DNA of 64,000 bases, from positions 806,001-870,000 of the forward strand of contig NW_019028979.1 of NCBI RefSeq assembly GCF_002105155.1, written 5' to 3'. A program made the translations under genes and the position numbers. Positions 48,417 to 59,450 of this stretch are shown piece by piece (position 1 is the stretch's first letter; every line of letters begins with the position of its first letter). Origin of the DNA: Lobosporangium transversale. Its lineage: Eukaryota > Mortierellomycota > Mortierellomycetes > Mortierellales > Mortierellaceae. The notes under the pieces were generated by a model. It had not been told where the DNA came from. It made no database searches and saw only the letters and a list, made by a program, of their open reading frames with translations.

Positions 48417-48761
48417 ATGGAGCACCGAGGAATGAGACAAGAGGATCACCCCCACCGCTACGAACCAGATGGATCAGTAAAGATTAGGACAGTTCAGAAT
48501 AACGAATGTACATTGTGGTCATTGGTTCAATACGAATGCGATGCGTCTCCAGCAAGGATTATTTGTCGACCTGTTTATCGAATCATGAAAAAGTAAAAGC
48601 AAGACGACTCTATCCTTTGCTTCCATTAAGTTGAAATATATATGATTTGCTCAGTTTCCTGATCCCACAAAAACTTTTCTTTTTTTTTTAGATGCAAAGG
48701 AAGGCCTACAGTGGAAGTAACACCGTTGTATGATCCTTTGGGCAACGTACTTTACTCTTGA
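48417..48761 (+). CDS. SOM1: Som1-like twin-CX9C mitochondrial protein
   Basis: Two exons (48417-48592, 48692-48761) give 81 residues. The core shows a twin CX9C pattern: ECTLWSLVQYEC then ICRPVYRIMKKCKG, the second half crossing the intron, followed by RPTVEVTPLYD. The order of these segments matches the fungal Som1 family, a small intermembrane-space partner of the inner membrane protease (Imp1/Imp2) that matures some exported proteins. Import by the Mia40 oxidative relay is expected for such a cysteine pattern. An in-frame ATG at 48360 would add 19 residues, some coded by an A11 tract; I prefer 48417. It lies 180 bases after the NAD kinase and convergent with the next gene. Confidence 0.75.
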
Positions 48762-48894
48762 TTCTTTATCTTGTGAAGAAGTGAAGAAGAAGAAAAAGAC
48801 AAAAAAGAAAAAAAAAAAGTTTTGTATATATATATTCTTTTGAATATGTCTTTCTTCGACCCATTTTATATTTGTACAAATAAAAGTATCTATT

Positions 48895-49549
48895 TCATCC
48901 CTCATGATACTTTTGGCTGATCAAGTATTCTTCCCAAGAGATCTTGCCACTAAGCAAATTGAAAAAAAAAAAAAAAAAAAAAAAGCAAAATTAGGATAAA
49001 TAATAGTTGCCTTATAGATACATATAAAGTATAGAGAAAGAAAGAAAGAAAGAAAAGATCTTACTCGTTGTTGATATCATCTTCAGCAATGACATGGTCA
49101 ATCATTTCAATCATCTTTTCCAATTCCAGTTGAGGATTCGAATCCTCTTTAGCAGGGTCACTGGCTTGACTGAATGCAGCACGAAGTTCGATTCCGTCCA
49201 AGTATCCATCCTTATTGGTATCATGAATCGAAAACAACATCATCAATTCTTCTCTTTCTGTCAAGTTCTTGCCTCTTTCTCCCATGTGTTCCTTTGCGAA
49301 CCTATTTTTATTTCAAATATTTCAGGTCAATTCAAAGCTAACCAAGTCTAAAAAAATAAAATGTAATAACACAACACTCACTCACTCCTTTGCTTTGCCC
49401 ATATCTCCATAATTGCTATGGTCAGCATCGTCCATTGGAGGCTTCAACACTTTTCCAGCCTGTGCATTGACCGAGACTGAGACAGAGAGAAGAGTCAACA
49501 TAGCGACTGCAACGACAGTAGTCGAAATGCTCCATGACAATGAGTGCAT
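48895..49549 (-). CDS. secreted EF-hand protein, MCFD2-like
   Basis: Three exons (49386-49549, 49065-49301, 48895-48949) give 151 residues. Residues about 9-29 form a signal peptide (STTVVAVAMLTLLSVSVSV, then NAQA). Two EF-hand loops follow: DTNKDGYLDGIEL in exon 2 and DINNDGKISWEEY across the exon 2-3 junction. Spacing and the segment between them (EKMIEMIDHVIAEDD) resemble MCFD2, the calcium-binding partner of the ERGIC-53/LMAN1 cargo receptor in ER-to-Golgi transport. By analogy it would act in the early secretory pathway; no ER-retention motif is seen at the C-terminus (KYHEG). The call rests on similarity seen by eye. Confidence 0.8.
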
Positions 49550-50225
49550 TTCTTTATTTTTTACTTTTTTTTGAATGAAATGGAGTATATTGAAAAGATG
49601 CAACTAGAAAAAAGGATGCAAAGCAAAGCAAGTAAATCAAAGTAAAACAAGGCAAAGCAAAAAAGGGGTGAAAGTGGGGTTAGAGTGAAGTGATAAAAAA
49701 TAAAAAGACCAATCATGGACTGCCCACGCACACGCTTAAACAAAAAAAAGGGCTGCATTGCAACATGTAGCACAAACGATTCAAAACTAAACAAGCAGAA
49801 AAGAGTCAAGAATGAACCATCATTAATAAAAACGCGTTCACGAGCTTTTGCCTGCATTGTCTGTACGTTATTTTAAAGGATAAATGTTGTATATGCATGT
49901 ATATATAATACTTATCATAAAATAAAAACAACGCAGCGCGTATTATTGCTAGTCCATGGCCTTGAGTAAGATTCGTCCAGCTTTGGTAAGCGACTTTCTC
50001 ATGCTACTACAGCAAAAGTCTACCATAGATAGACACAAGCGTCAAGTATGAGGAAAGCACTCTTTAAGGATATCTTGACAAAAGTATGGTAAGCATCAAT
50101 GCAGCAGCTTCTCTCTTTTTTTATTTCTTTGCAGGAAATAACGATTTACAGGGAAATAAAAGATTTCGTCCAGCTGAACGTGCATACTCCACCACTTTGT
50201 ACTTTCAACTTGGGTTTTTTGCAAC
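49550..50225. other. intergenic region
   Basis: Contains the MCFD2-like promoter on the left and the remains of the promoter of F-box copy H on the right. The minus-strand frame at 49561-49857 is low complexity. No gene. Confidence 0.5.
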
Positions 50226-51660
50226 ATGAGCAATTTCAAGTTGAGCCTTAGAGATTCCCGAAATCATCTTACTCATTGGCGACTTCCTCGAGCAAGATGG
50301 CCTTCTAAACTCTATTCACGTTTCCAAAGCTTTTCATAAAGCACTTATCGGACTCGTATGGAAAGAAACCTATCGAACCTTTCCCGAGCAAAAATCATAC
50401 TGGTCTTGCACTACAGAACCACAAGAAATATATTGAGGAACTACGCTTTGGAGTAGACGACATTCCAAAGGAGTATGTCTCATTACAAGGATGTGATCGC
50501 CCCCAATACATCATATACTCAGGTAGAACATGTAATAAACCGATCCGCTCTTTGAAGCTGATCAAGGCTCACAACCCCACCATCACTAAGTTAGGCTTTT
50601 ACAGAATTCAAACTACATTTTGGCTTTGGCAGCCACTTCTAGAATGCACCAACCTCAATTCCCTAGAACTTTATGATACTCCATTGATGACGGAGCCGAG
50701 ATATTCTTTCGAGTCTGCCAGAAAGTTGGGCAATTGGATTTGGAGCTTGTAACCATCCACCAGCTACCCACCAGCTTCCTAAGTAGTGAGGACAGCGAAC
50801 ATGTTCTCCTGAATATACACACATTCCCTACTGAGGGTATCGAGATAGACCCTCTAGATCCGCGCATTAGCTGGTATCTCCTTGGCATGTTGTTATGGAG
50901 ATGTCCCGGATTGCGTGTACTTGAACTTTGTTCAAATATAAGCAACGAGGATGCTCTTTTCTGTCTAGTGTTCCTCCAGCACCCTTGGATCCTGATTAAC
51001 CTGTCAGAACTATCTATTCCTGACATGTTCCTAAAAGACAGGGATATAGCGACGCTTCTCAGACGGATACCTGGATTATGACGGCTAGATATCCCATATA
51101 GTGAGTTTGGCCCGCTCTCTCTGCAAGCATTACTAGCAGACGAACAAGAGATATTGTATAATGGACAATGAATATGAAAGAAAAGGGTTCGGAGCCTCTG
51201 TGAGATGATTGAGATATTGGCGATCAATGTACTCAGCGACAGGACGGGTTGTCTTTCTCAATCTATTTTATCCACTTACCTGAAACAACTAACGGAACCT
51301 AAAATCACAGCGATGCAGATTTTCCGTGGGTCAGATTGGGTATGCACTGGACTGACTGATCTGACTCTCAACCTTGTGGTAGACATCGACCAAGTGACTG
51401 AGAAGGCCTGGTATTGCAGCACTTTAACAAATACGACGCTGAACTTAACGGTAGGGGCAGGTCTGAATGAACTAGCCAACTTGAAGAGCCTGCACACATT
51501 AGCCTTCAGACGAGATCTTTATCAACGAATAACACTCAAGGATGCAGTATGGATCTTGGACAATCGGCTGAGTATCAGATTCCTGAAGGGCCACATTTTC
51601 TTAGTGCTGGATAAGTTTGACCTGGTGAAGTATGATCAGGATGGTGTTGGAAAGAGCTCA
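50226..51660 (+). pseudogene. F-box/LRR pseudogene (paralogue H)
   Basis: Starts at an ATG in the TTTTTGCAAC context, but the F-box needs a frame change within the first 40 bases (then IPEIILLIGDFLEQDGLLNS and VSKAFHKALIGLVWKE). More frame changes follow. A long middle piece is open (50734-51081: LELVTIHQLPTSFLSSEDSE, LRRIPGL) and ends at a TGA where the paralogues have an Arg codon. TGA codons also occur near 51169. The C-terminal third is open again from 51205 (LTDLTLNLVVDIDQVTE) with an internal deletion. It is a full-length copy inactivated by several small mutations. Confidence 0.88.
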
Positions 51661-53149
51661 TATACATCGATAGCACAGATGTTATCCAGGATGAACGCTT
51701 TATGGGATCCCTCCGTCTATTCGATGAAGATGATGAAGAATATTTATGTAATAATAAAAGGTACAATTGTACATTATACAGGAATAAAAATGAGATAAAT
51801 GAAGAAATTCGCTTAAAGAAAGAAAGAACAACGAAGTCACGGATGTCATATTCATTCCCTAGTTGTTTCTACTCATGCAGCTTTGTCTTTCATCAGCACT
51901 ACCACCTCATTCCAGACTCCTTCTTTCCTTCTTCCCCTCCTTCAATTAACCTTCAACAGCTCAAACAGACGCAGTACTGCAGCCCAGCTCTGTCCTTTAA
52001 GCTCTGTGTCATCTTTTGCAGACATGAATATAGTCTGCGGAGCCTTTTCAAGAGGGTCGAGCAGAAGGCATATTCATGTCATAAAGAGATTCAATTCAAG
52101 TAGTTCAGATAGGGGAAAGGAGGGAGAGATGAATGTATAAAAAATAGCTGTATGGTATAGTTTGACACTATTGAACGAACCTAGCAATAGCAATAGCGTC
52201 ATTTCGAGGAACCCACTGCAGATTAATGATAGTCAATCAATGAAAGGTGCAAATTAAACAAGTCAATCTATAAAAAGAAAGAAAGAAAGAAAGACGTTGA
52301 ATTTTTTTTTTTCTTTGATGACTATGACCGCTTTTATCAATATTACTGCAGCTATATCACTATTGTTTATGAAGTGAATGTCCAAGAGCTCATGTCCGCC
52401 ATATTATAGGATGTAGATTGAAAATATCTGCTTTTGAACTTTGAAATTACTTATTTCCAATATTCCAATATCCCATGACGATAATTACGTGTTTCTTGAG
52501 CGTATTTCATTAAGATATGCCTATGTGTGTACGGAAAGGTCATGATGCTATAAGTAAAGTCGTTCATTTTAGATCCAACTGGATTATCTCGGCCTGAGGC
52601 CTGTTGCTGGTAATGAAGTGCAGCTTTTAAAAGATGGTTTCACGCGTGCAGTAGCCCATTGATTATACATCAGAAATGGCGTAATTTTACTTTATTCTGT
52701 GCATACCATACTTTGTACAGATGTTACTCCATGGATCCTGAATGGATTCTTTTAAAGGTAGTTTCAAACTGAAGGTAATAAGTTCCCAAATTGGCTTTTA
52801 CGAAGGCGTCTGCATTGTAGCACTCTAACAGGAGCCATTCGTGCTTCAAGCCTGTAAAGTTTTTAAAAGTGACCAACTTTGTCATGATATTTGGTGCTTC
52901 TTTTATATGCTGAACAGATCCTTTTCATTCTTTTTTTATGGCGGGTATTAGTGCCTTCTATCATATATTTGATGGGGATAATACCATCTTTTCGAGAAGG
53001 ATACTTATAAGGGCTCTAGTAAGTTCAGTGATGATTTTTGGCACAGTATCCAGCATATTTACTACAAGTGTGTGGAAGCGCTTTAATTATCATCCTAAAT
53101 GGAACTACATCTAACGAAATGCCAAAAAACCTCTGAAGCATACTGTTGA
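51661..53149. other. F-box flank and anonymous DNA with one coding remnant
   Basis: 51970-52100 resembles the 3' flanks at 41227 and 38735. On the minus strand about 52725-52866 reads LKHEWLLLECYNADAFVKAN, then LGTYYLQFETTFKRI, before a stop, with no match I can name. The rest is AT-rich without a visible gene; an AAAG microsatellite lies at 52272-52294. Confidence 0.4.
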
Positions 53150-54540
53150 CCAATTATCCACAAGCCATGTCGCATCCTCGGGTTCTATCTTCTGGGAAAT
53201 ATCTGATTTGAAGCTTAGCGTATGTAGACTTTTCAGTTGACTAATTCACCCAGGCCTGCTCTTAGCCTTAAGTTCAGCGTTCGTACTATAGGATCGCGAT
53301 AATCCTTAGTCAGCCAAAGGTAGCGTAGCTGAGTCAATTTTCCTAGTTCTTTATACACAACACGCGTCATCGCCATGCCTTCTTCGGTCTCTTGGTCAAC
53401 ATCTGCCACTAGAGTAATATGCAGATCAGTCAGTCCAGTGCATACCCATCCCACTCCATCGACAATCTCTGTTACTGTGATTCTAGGTCCTGTCAGTTTC
53501 CTCAGTCGTGGACAATTCGATAAAATAGCCTGGACAATGCCATCCGGCCTGTCACTATCTTCATTGAGTATCAATATCTCAACAGTCTCACAGGCTCTTC
53601 GAAACTTTTCCTTTTGTACCATTTGTCCATTATTCAACACCTCATACTTGTCCGTCAGCAATCCTTGCAAAGAGAGCTGGCCGAACTCGCAACCTGGGAC
53701 ATTTAGCCATGTTAGACCAGTCGTCTGCCTGAGAAGTACTACCATACCACTGTCCGTTATTTTCGCGGACGGGGAAGACAGCTCTGCCAAATTATGCAGA
53801 GTCCAGGGATGTTGGAAGAAAGCTTCCTTATAGTAATCAACTTGGATATTTTTACCAAACTTAAGCGTATATAATCCTGGACATCGCACCAACATGCCGA
53901 GGGAATGTGATGGTGTGTAAGGGTGTGAAGGGTCGAATATCCGGACACGGTCAATGTGCAGTGTGTGTATATTTGGGAAAGTATGTTCGCTGACCTCGCT
54001 ACTTAGGAAGTCGGTAGGTAGCCGGCATATGAAAACATCATTGAAATCCAAGTACCCAAGTTTCTTGCAAACTTGAAAGAATATGTCGACCCCATCATCT
54101 ATAGACATACTAATAACCTCCAAGTGATTAAGGTTAATGCACCCAAGCAGCGTATCCCAGAGCAATTGTGAGCTTTGAACGTCTTCTAGGATAACCTTGG
54201 TAATGGTAGAGTTGTGGGCCTTGAATAGATTCAAAAAGTGAATCGGCTCGGATGATATTAAACTAGAAGCTTTGATGAACCAGAGGCGACTACATCCTTG
54301 CAAAGACCCATACTCTTCTAGGATATCATCCCCAGGATGTTTAAAGTGAAGTTCCTCAATGTGTTCCTTGTGCTTCTGTAGTGCTTCGCCAGTGAGGGGC
54401 AAAGATTCGGTGTCGTCTGACTATGATTTTCCTCCAAATGTGCTAGATAAGAGCTCCATGAAAAGTTTGGAGACGCAAAGACAGTTTGGAAGATCCTTTC
54501 GACTGAGGAAGTCACCAATGAGCGAGACAAGTTCTGACAT
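53150..54540 (-). pseudogene. F-box/LRR pseudogene (paralogue I)
   Basis: The F-box is read from the ATG at 54540 (SELVSLIGDFLSRKDLPNCL, then CVSK). One base is missing in TCCAAACTTTTC at about 54465, so the frame runs into a TAG soon after. The original frame resumes and is open for 389 codons (53233-54402: GEALQKHKEHIEELHFKHPG and the LRR). Near 53245 a second one-base loss (GTCAACTGAAAAG) ends the frame just before the last repeat. Very close to intact copy F, so inactivation looks recent. The 389-codon frame could be mistaken for a gene. Confidence 0.85.
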
Positions 54541-54565
54541 GAGGAAAATAAATGTGTTTTGGCCA

Positions 54566-54578
54566 ATTTGATTGGCTG
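54566..54578 (-). promoter_or_regulatory. CCAAT-type motif upstream of F-box copy I
   Basis: On the coding strand it reads CAGCCAATCAAAT, the same as before copies C and K, about 26 bases before the ATG; the usual spacer seems deleted. Confidence 0.5.
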
Positions 54579-55478
54579 ATTTTGTCAGTTCACGTTCCTG
54601 AAGTCCATGCCATCCAGGCCATCCATTGGTGGTCAGCGTAACAGCAAGATTGGTAACAAATAAACAAATACAATAAAAATAAAAAGTTAGCAGGCTATCC
54701 TCCGTCAAGCATGCACCTGCTACGTCTTTTCTCATTTCTCAAGGCTTCAGTTGCCATACTCATTTAGGAGTCTTTTCAACCCGAATAAGCCAACTCGAAT
54801 AAAATAGCCTTCCTTATGTATTGTTAGCTCATTCCATATCTCCTCTCTTCCCTGCTCTTCTATTCTTCTAACTCATTTCACAAAGATAGACAGCTTATAT
54901 TTTATTGATACTGGATAGCCAAGAATTGTAATGTCATTAAACTCACTGAAAATAATAATAAGCTAGTCTTCTTCTTTTGTAACACTTTTAAAAAGACAAA
55001 AAAAAGTATCCAAACCTCGGCCGACAGTCACTGCATTTTCAGCAAGCATTGTTACTTGTGCATCTACTGTTCTACTGTCCTCATACTCTATATCTCTCCT
55101 CGGAAGCTCACTTTGCAGCATTCTTGAGTTGAATGTTAAACTGTGTAATAATATCTATGAAATTGCTTTCAAAAATCTCGTGATGAATATTTACAAGGAG
55201 TGTGAACATTGTATATAGGTTTCAACAAGAGGAAGGAATCAAGGGCCGCATTGTCGTATGGAATCTCTTATTCCTTCTACATCTGCTTCATATATCTACT
55301 CATAATGTCCCCTAAATAGTTTAAACTAGAGAGAGGAGCCAAGTTTCATCATATAAAATTTCCTTTGCGCTCACCAGTATCGCCTAAGTAGTTAAAGTAA
55401 GGGAGAGGAGCCAAGTGCCTCGTCGTCATATGAGATCTCCTCTCCATCCATCTCATATATCCACTCATTAGTATCACC
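54579..55478. other. intergenic region
   Basis: Holds the inverted F-box flank block at 54745-54763 (reverse complement of ATGAGTATGGCAACTGAAG) and a degenerate tandem repeat beginning near 55250. No gene. Confidence 0.45.
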
Positions 55479-55490
55479 TCAATCATCCAA
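55250..55490. repeat. degenerate tandem repeat, about 70-90 bp units
   Basis: Two to three imperfect units share the blocks TCATATATCYACTCAT, TCGCCTAARTAGTT and GAGAGGAGCCAAGT. The right end overlaps the last exon of the hypothetical minus-strand gene. Confidence 0.6.
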
Positions 55491-55926
55491 TTTGTCATCT
55501 TGATCCCTCTGATGGCATTGGAAATAATTATTCATTGCCTCTTTGACACCGGTCTAAAATGAGATATGTGTTAATAGCAGCCCAATAATTAAAAAACCAA
55601 TCAGGCTGGGAAAAAGCATATACTCGAACTCGTGGAATATGGGCAAGGATCTTAAACTGCGCTTTTAGGTCGCCAGCCTTCGTTGGTAGCTTGAAAGGGC
55701 CATAGATTTTTATAAGAGAAACATATGTTGTGGAAGTAGCCCACTTCAACTCAATAGTTGCCAGCCCCCTATCTGTAATGAATAGAAGGCAAAGGGGCGT
55801 GACAAGTGGGGTAAGACCAGAAAACGAGATAGATACCTAATGAACGCTTACTCTAACTTACCTCCAGATCAAATAAAACTGAGGATTTGTCGTGCGATAG
55901 CTAGCAATGTTCGGTAAACCTTTCAT
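55479..55926 (-). CDS. hypothetical small protein, three exons
   Basis: A frame-consistent model is 55862-55926, 55624-55768 and 55479-55553, giving 94 residues. It starts MKGLPNIASYRTTNPQFYLI and has the segment YVSLIKIYGPFKLPTKAGDL in exon 2; exon 3 ends in a charged tail (NNYFQCHQRDQDDKLDD). If the last intron is not removed, exon 2 instead runs on to a stop at 55528 (101 residues). No signal peptide, membrane helix or known domain is seen. The splice sites keep the frame, which argues for a gene, but it is short and could be chance. Confidence 0.35.
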
Positions 55927-56186
55927 TAAAACAGTTTAAGGACCGTTAACTTGAACAAGCTCACATTACAACTAATAGCTGCAGATGAAGTTTACCGTAC
56001 TTAATAAACTCAATCGAAGTACATTAAAAGTTTCTCAAGGTGCAACGCAGACTATAGTGTCTTTTTTTTCTTTTCTGCAATATACTATGGTAGTGAATAG
56101 ACTATGAGCACAGGAAGGCCTGCATCCGAATCTCAATATCCTGCATACTAGACTGGATTGGAAATGCAATTCTTTTCTTCTTTAGT

Positions 56187-57749
56187 CTATCTTCTAACGA
56201 ATATCTCGTGAGACTCAAAGAATTTGTATATCAAATTGTATATATCATTTTCATCCTTATTCGGATTTGAGTTCAGGCGACCCTTCAAGTATTTGATCCT
56301 TGGCCAATTGCCCACAATCCATGTTGCATCTTCGAGTTGCATTCGCTGGTGATTGTCACCATAAAACCATAAGGAAACTAGATTCTTCAGATTGACTAGC
56401 TCATCCAGACCTGCTCTGAGCCTCAAGTCTATTGTCCGTATTCTCTCTTCATTATTTGAATTCTGCGACGTAAGGCTGAGGTATTGTAGCTGAGTCAATT
56501 TGCCAAGTTCCCTAAACGCAATACGCGCCTTCGCCATACCCTCTATAGTTCCTTGATCAACGTCTGCCTTAAGATAAATATTCAAGTCAGTCAGTTCAGT
56601 ACAGACCCATCCTGTCCCGTTGACAATCTCTGTTATTGTAATCTTAGTTCCCGTCAATTGCTTCAGACGTGGACAATTCGATAAAACAGCTTGAACAATC
56701 CCATCCATCCCGACACTTTGTTCATCAAACATCAATACCTCCAGTGCTTCACAGAGTCTTCGGGGCCTTGTCTTTCGCAATATGTGTCCCTTGTCCAACA
56801 TTTCTTGTTTATCAGCTAGCAACTCCTGTAGAGAGAGATGACCGAATTTACATTGTCGGACATCTAAATGTCTTAATTCAGTGATCTGGCTGAGAAGTGC
56901 CATCATATCCTTGTCTTTTATTCTCATATAAGGCAAAGACAGATATGACAAATTCGCCAATACCCAAGGATACTGTTGGAATGTGGTCCTGTAGAAGTCA
57001 TTTATTATTAGTTGCTCAGGTCCCCCGTGCCCGCTTTTATCAACAAATGTTAATTCACATAGTCCTGGACATCTCCTCGCCAATATGCCGAGACAAGATG
57101 ATGCTGTATATGGATGTGGAGGTTTAAGTATCTCGACGGCTGTAATGGACAGTGTGTGTATATTTAGGAAAGAAAATTCATTGGCCTCGTTGCTAATGAA
57201 GTTGCTTGGTAGCTGAAATATGGATACACATCTTAAAGTCAACCGGGCAAGCCCCTTGCAGACTTGAAGGAATGGGCCGACTTCATCCTTTATACGTGTG
57301 TAGGACACTTCCAAACGCTTGAGGTTAGTACATTCCAGTAGTGCCCCCCAGAACTCATGTGAACTTTGAATATCGTCAAAGCAAATCCTGGTGAGAGTAG
57401 AGTAGTGGGCTTTGATGAGGTTTGAAAGGTAGTTCAATTGGGACGATGTACCAAATTCCCGTTTGTAATCGATGAACTGGAGGCGATCACACCCTTTCAA
57501 TAACCCATATTCTTTTGGAAACCTGCTTTCAAACCTTAACTCCTCAATGTATTTCTTGTTGTTTTCTAGTGCTTCTCCAGTAGGATATTTACAGACAATA
57601 TTGATCTCTCTCCATCTGGACCTGATAAGAGCCCTGTGAAAGACCTTTGAGACGCGGATACAGTTTATAAGGTCTCTTCGATTGAGATGCTCGCCAATGA
57701 GGGAGATGATTTCTGGAATGTCCAAGGGACTCAATTTAATGTTTTCCAT
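56187..57749 (-). CDS. F-box/LRR protein (paralogue J, intact)
   Basis: Single exon, 520 residues, on the minus strand. F-box at about residues 6-50 (LDIPEIISLIGEHLNRRDLI, then CIRVSKVFHRALIRSRWREI). LRR segments include CTNLKRLEVSYTRIKDE, CPGLCELTFVDKSG and GLDELVNLKNLVSLWF; the end reads WIVGNWPRIKYLKGRLN. The start codon is in the TTTGCAAC context shared by the family. Unlike C and K, no CCAAT-type CAGCCAATCAAAT motif is seen within 150 bases upstream, so its promoter has diverged. Expected role: substrate receptor of an SCF ubiquitin ligase. Confidence 0.87.
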   Translation of the reverse strand: MENIKLSPLDIPEIISLIGEHLNRRDLINCIRVSKVFHRALIRSRWREINIVCKYPTGEALENNKKYIEELRFESRFPKEYGLLKGCDRLQFIDYKREFGTSSQLNYLSNLIKAHYSTLTRICFDDIQSSHEFWGALLECTNLKRLEVSYTRIKDEVGPFLQVCKGLARLTLRCVSIFQLPSNFISNEANEFSFLNIHTLSITAVEILKPPHPYTASSCLGILARRCPGLCELTFVDKSGHGGPEQLIINDFYRTTFQQYPWVLANLSYLSLPYMRIKDKDMMALLSQITELRHLDVRQCKFGHLSLQELLADKQEMLDKGHILRKTRPRRLCEALEVLMFDEQSVGMDGIVQAVLSNCPRLKQLTGTKITITEIVNGTGWVCTELTDLNIYLKADVDQGTIEGMAKARIAFRELGKLTQLQYLSLTSQNSNNEERIRTIDLRLRAGLDELVNLKNLVSLWFYGDNHQRMQLEDATWIVGNWPRIKYLKGRLNSNPNKDENDIYNLIYKFFESHEIFVRR

Positions 57750-58109
57750 GTTGCAAAGATGGTGGCGTAATCACACGAGGTGCTTTCACCGACCTGGTGG
57801 CGTATAACGATACTCAAACGCTCGCTCAGATACGCGTCGCAGGAGTATGAACGTTATTGAAGATGAGAATGAAATTTATTGAAGGAATGGGGAGAGTCGT
57901 TATGATGAGATGGTGCATGCGCCAGATCTTTCTCGCTCGACTTTGAAGAAAAGAGGAGGCGACTTTTAAAAAAAAAAGTTCGCGTGGCGCAGAAAATTTT
58001 GCACATTGAAATCTTGTCCACATTCCATCTCTTGTGGATGCTTACATAGACCAAGACGTGTGGTGTGGTGGGAGCTTCAGCGGGCTATTAGTCTAACAAA
58101 ACACTGGTG
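57750..58109. other. spacer between copy J and the Tc1 element
   Basis: Promoter side of copy J followed by DNA of unknown origin up to the TA target site. Short frames on the minus strand are not protein-like. Confidence 0.45.
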
Positions 58110-58111
58110 TA

Positions 58112-59437
58112 CAGTCACCTAAAACAAAGATTGGACAAAAAAATAAAATATTGAAATAGTTACGTAGGGAAGCGTTTCCTTCAATCTCTTTCCTTTCTGT
58201 TTTTCACATACAAACAGCTTGAGTAAACCACCATGGCGAGACACTTAGACATTGAGAATAAAGGTATCATCGTTGGAATGCACCTCGCGGGCATGAAGGC
58301 TGCGGAAATCGCATTGCAACGCGGTGTACCCCGAACCTCTGTTATTAATATTATCAGGGTGTACCAAGAAAGAGGCACCACTGCTTGCACTCCGATCCCA
58401 GGACGGCCCAAAGTACTAAGTGAACGGGACCTCAGGAGCATCGTTCGCCATACTAAGCAGAATAGAAGGTGTACTCTTAATGATATCACTAACCAATTGC
58501 CGAACAAAGTTTGCGAGAGGACAGTTGCGAAGGCATTGCATTCACTGGGTATTTTCAGCCGGATTGCAGTAAAAAAACCATTCTTAAAAGAAGGACATAT
58601 AAAAAGGAGGCTGCAGTTTGTCAAAAAATATATGAGTTGGTCCATGGAAGACTGGAATCGGGTAGTTTGGACTGACGAATAATCATTTGAAGTTGGTGAG
58701 CATTTTCGTCAAATAAGAGTTTGGCGTAAAGTAGAGGAAAAGTACGATCATGATTGCCTCGCACCCACTTTCAAAAGTGGTAGAACAACTCTGATGGTCT
58801 GGGGGGCGTTCACAGCAACCAGAAAGTCTCGGTTGGTTGTATTTGAAAGAGGTCGTAAAGATGGACGGTGTTTCGTGGAAGATGTATATCAAGGCGAGCT
58901 AGCCAGATTTATGGCTGAGGTAGAGGATGGCATACTTATGGAGGATAATGCTCCAGTTCATACTTGTAAGATTGCAAAAGAATGGCGCGAAAAAAACAGC
59001 ATCCCGAGGATTCCAGACTGGCCTTCATGCTCCCCAGATTTGAACCCTATTGAACATGTATGGTCACTTCTTGCGGATGCACTCGATAGGCGCGCTAAAG
59101 GGCCAAGAGATCTTCCCACTCTCACACGGGCTCTTATCGAAGAGTGGAATAATTTACCGCAAGAGAGGCTGGCCAGCCTTGTCGCTACCATGCCCGAAAG
59201 GCTGGAAGAAGTGAATGGGGTCGATGGTAGGAACACTCACTATTGAACCTACATGGCACTTTTGCTACTCTAACAATGCCGTCTTCAAAACCCCAATAAA
59301 TAACAGTATTGACCTCTTTAGTGAGCATGTAAAATTTCATGTGTATTGATGAAGTCTTTATGTATGTTGCATATGAGCTGTTTGTCCAGGTTGTTCAAAA
59401 AAAAATCATTTTGTCCAAACTTTATTTCAGGTGACTG
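58112..59437 (+). mobile_element. Tc1/mariner-type DNA transposon
   Basis: The element is 1326 bp, flanked by TA on both sides (58110-58111 and 59438-59439), the usual target duplication. Its ends form imperfect inverted repeats: the left end starts CAGTCACCTAAAACAAAG, the reverse complement of the right end starts CAGTCACCTGAAATAAAG, and both continue TTGGACAAAA after one more mismatch. It encodes one transposase. The TA and the sequence to its right match the undisturbed site upstream of F-box copy C, so it entered the promoter of copy K. Confidence 0.92.
58233..59246 (+). pseudogene. Tc1/mariner transposase with one in-frame stop
   Basis: The frame is open over 338 codons except for a TAA at codon 150 (58680-58682), inside the block WTDE-stop-SFE, where related transposases have Ser or a similar residue. 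The N-terminal part (MKAAEIALQRGVPRTSVINI, RPKVLSERDLRSIVRH) forms the paired helix-turn-helix DNA-binding region that contacts the inverted repeats. The catalytic triad is Asp in WTDE, Asp in MEDNAPVH and Glu in SPDLNPIEHVW; I count 35 residues between the last two. Everything else seems intact, so the copy was inactivated recently, and transposase from elsewhere could still move it. Confidence 0.9.
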
Positions 59438-59450
59438 TACAAAAGAAGGT

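Noticed and set aside
50655-51227. 190-codon minus-strand frame
   Set aside because: Antisense of pseudogene H; similar antisense frames occur opposite other F-box copies.
53233-54402. 389-codon frame as an intact LRR gene
   Set aside because: It starts after the F-box and ends early by frameshift compared with copy F; better seen as part of pseudogene I.
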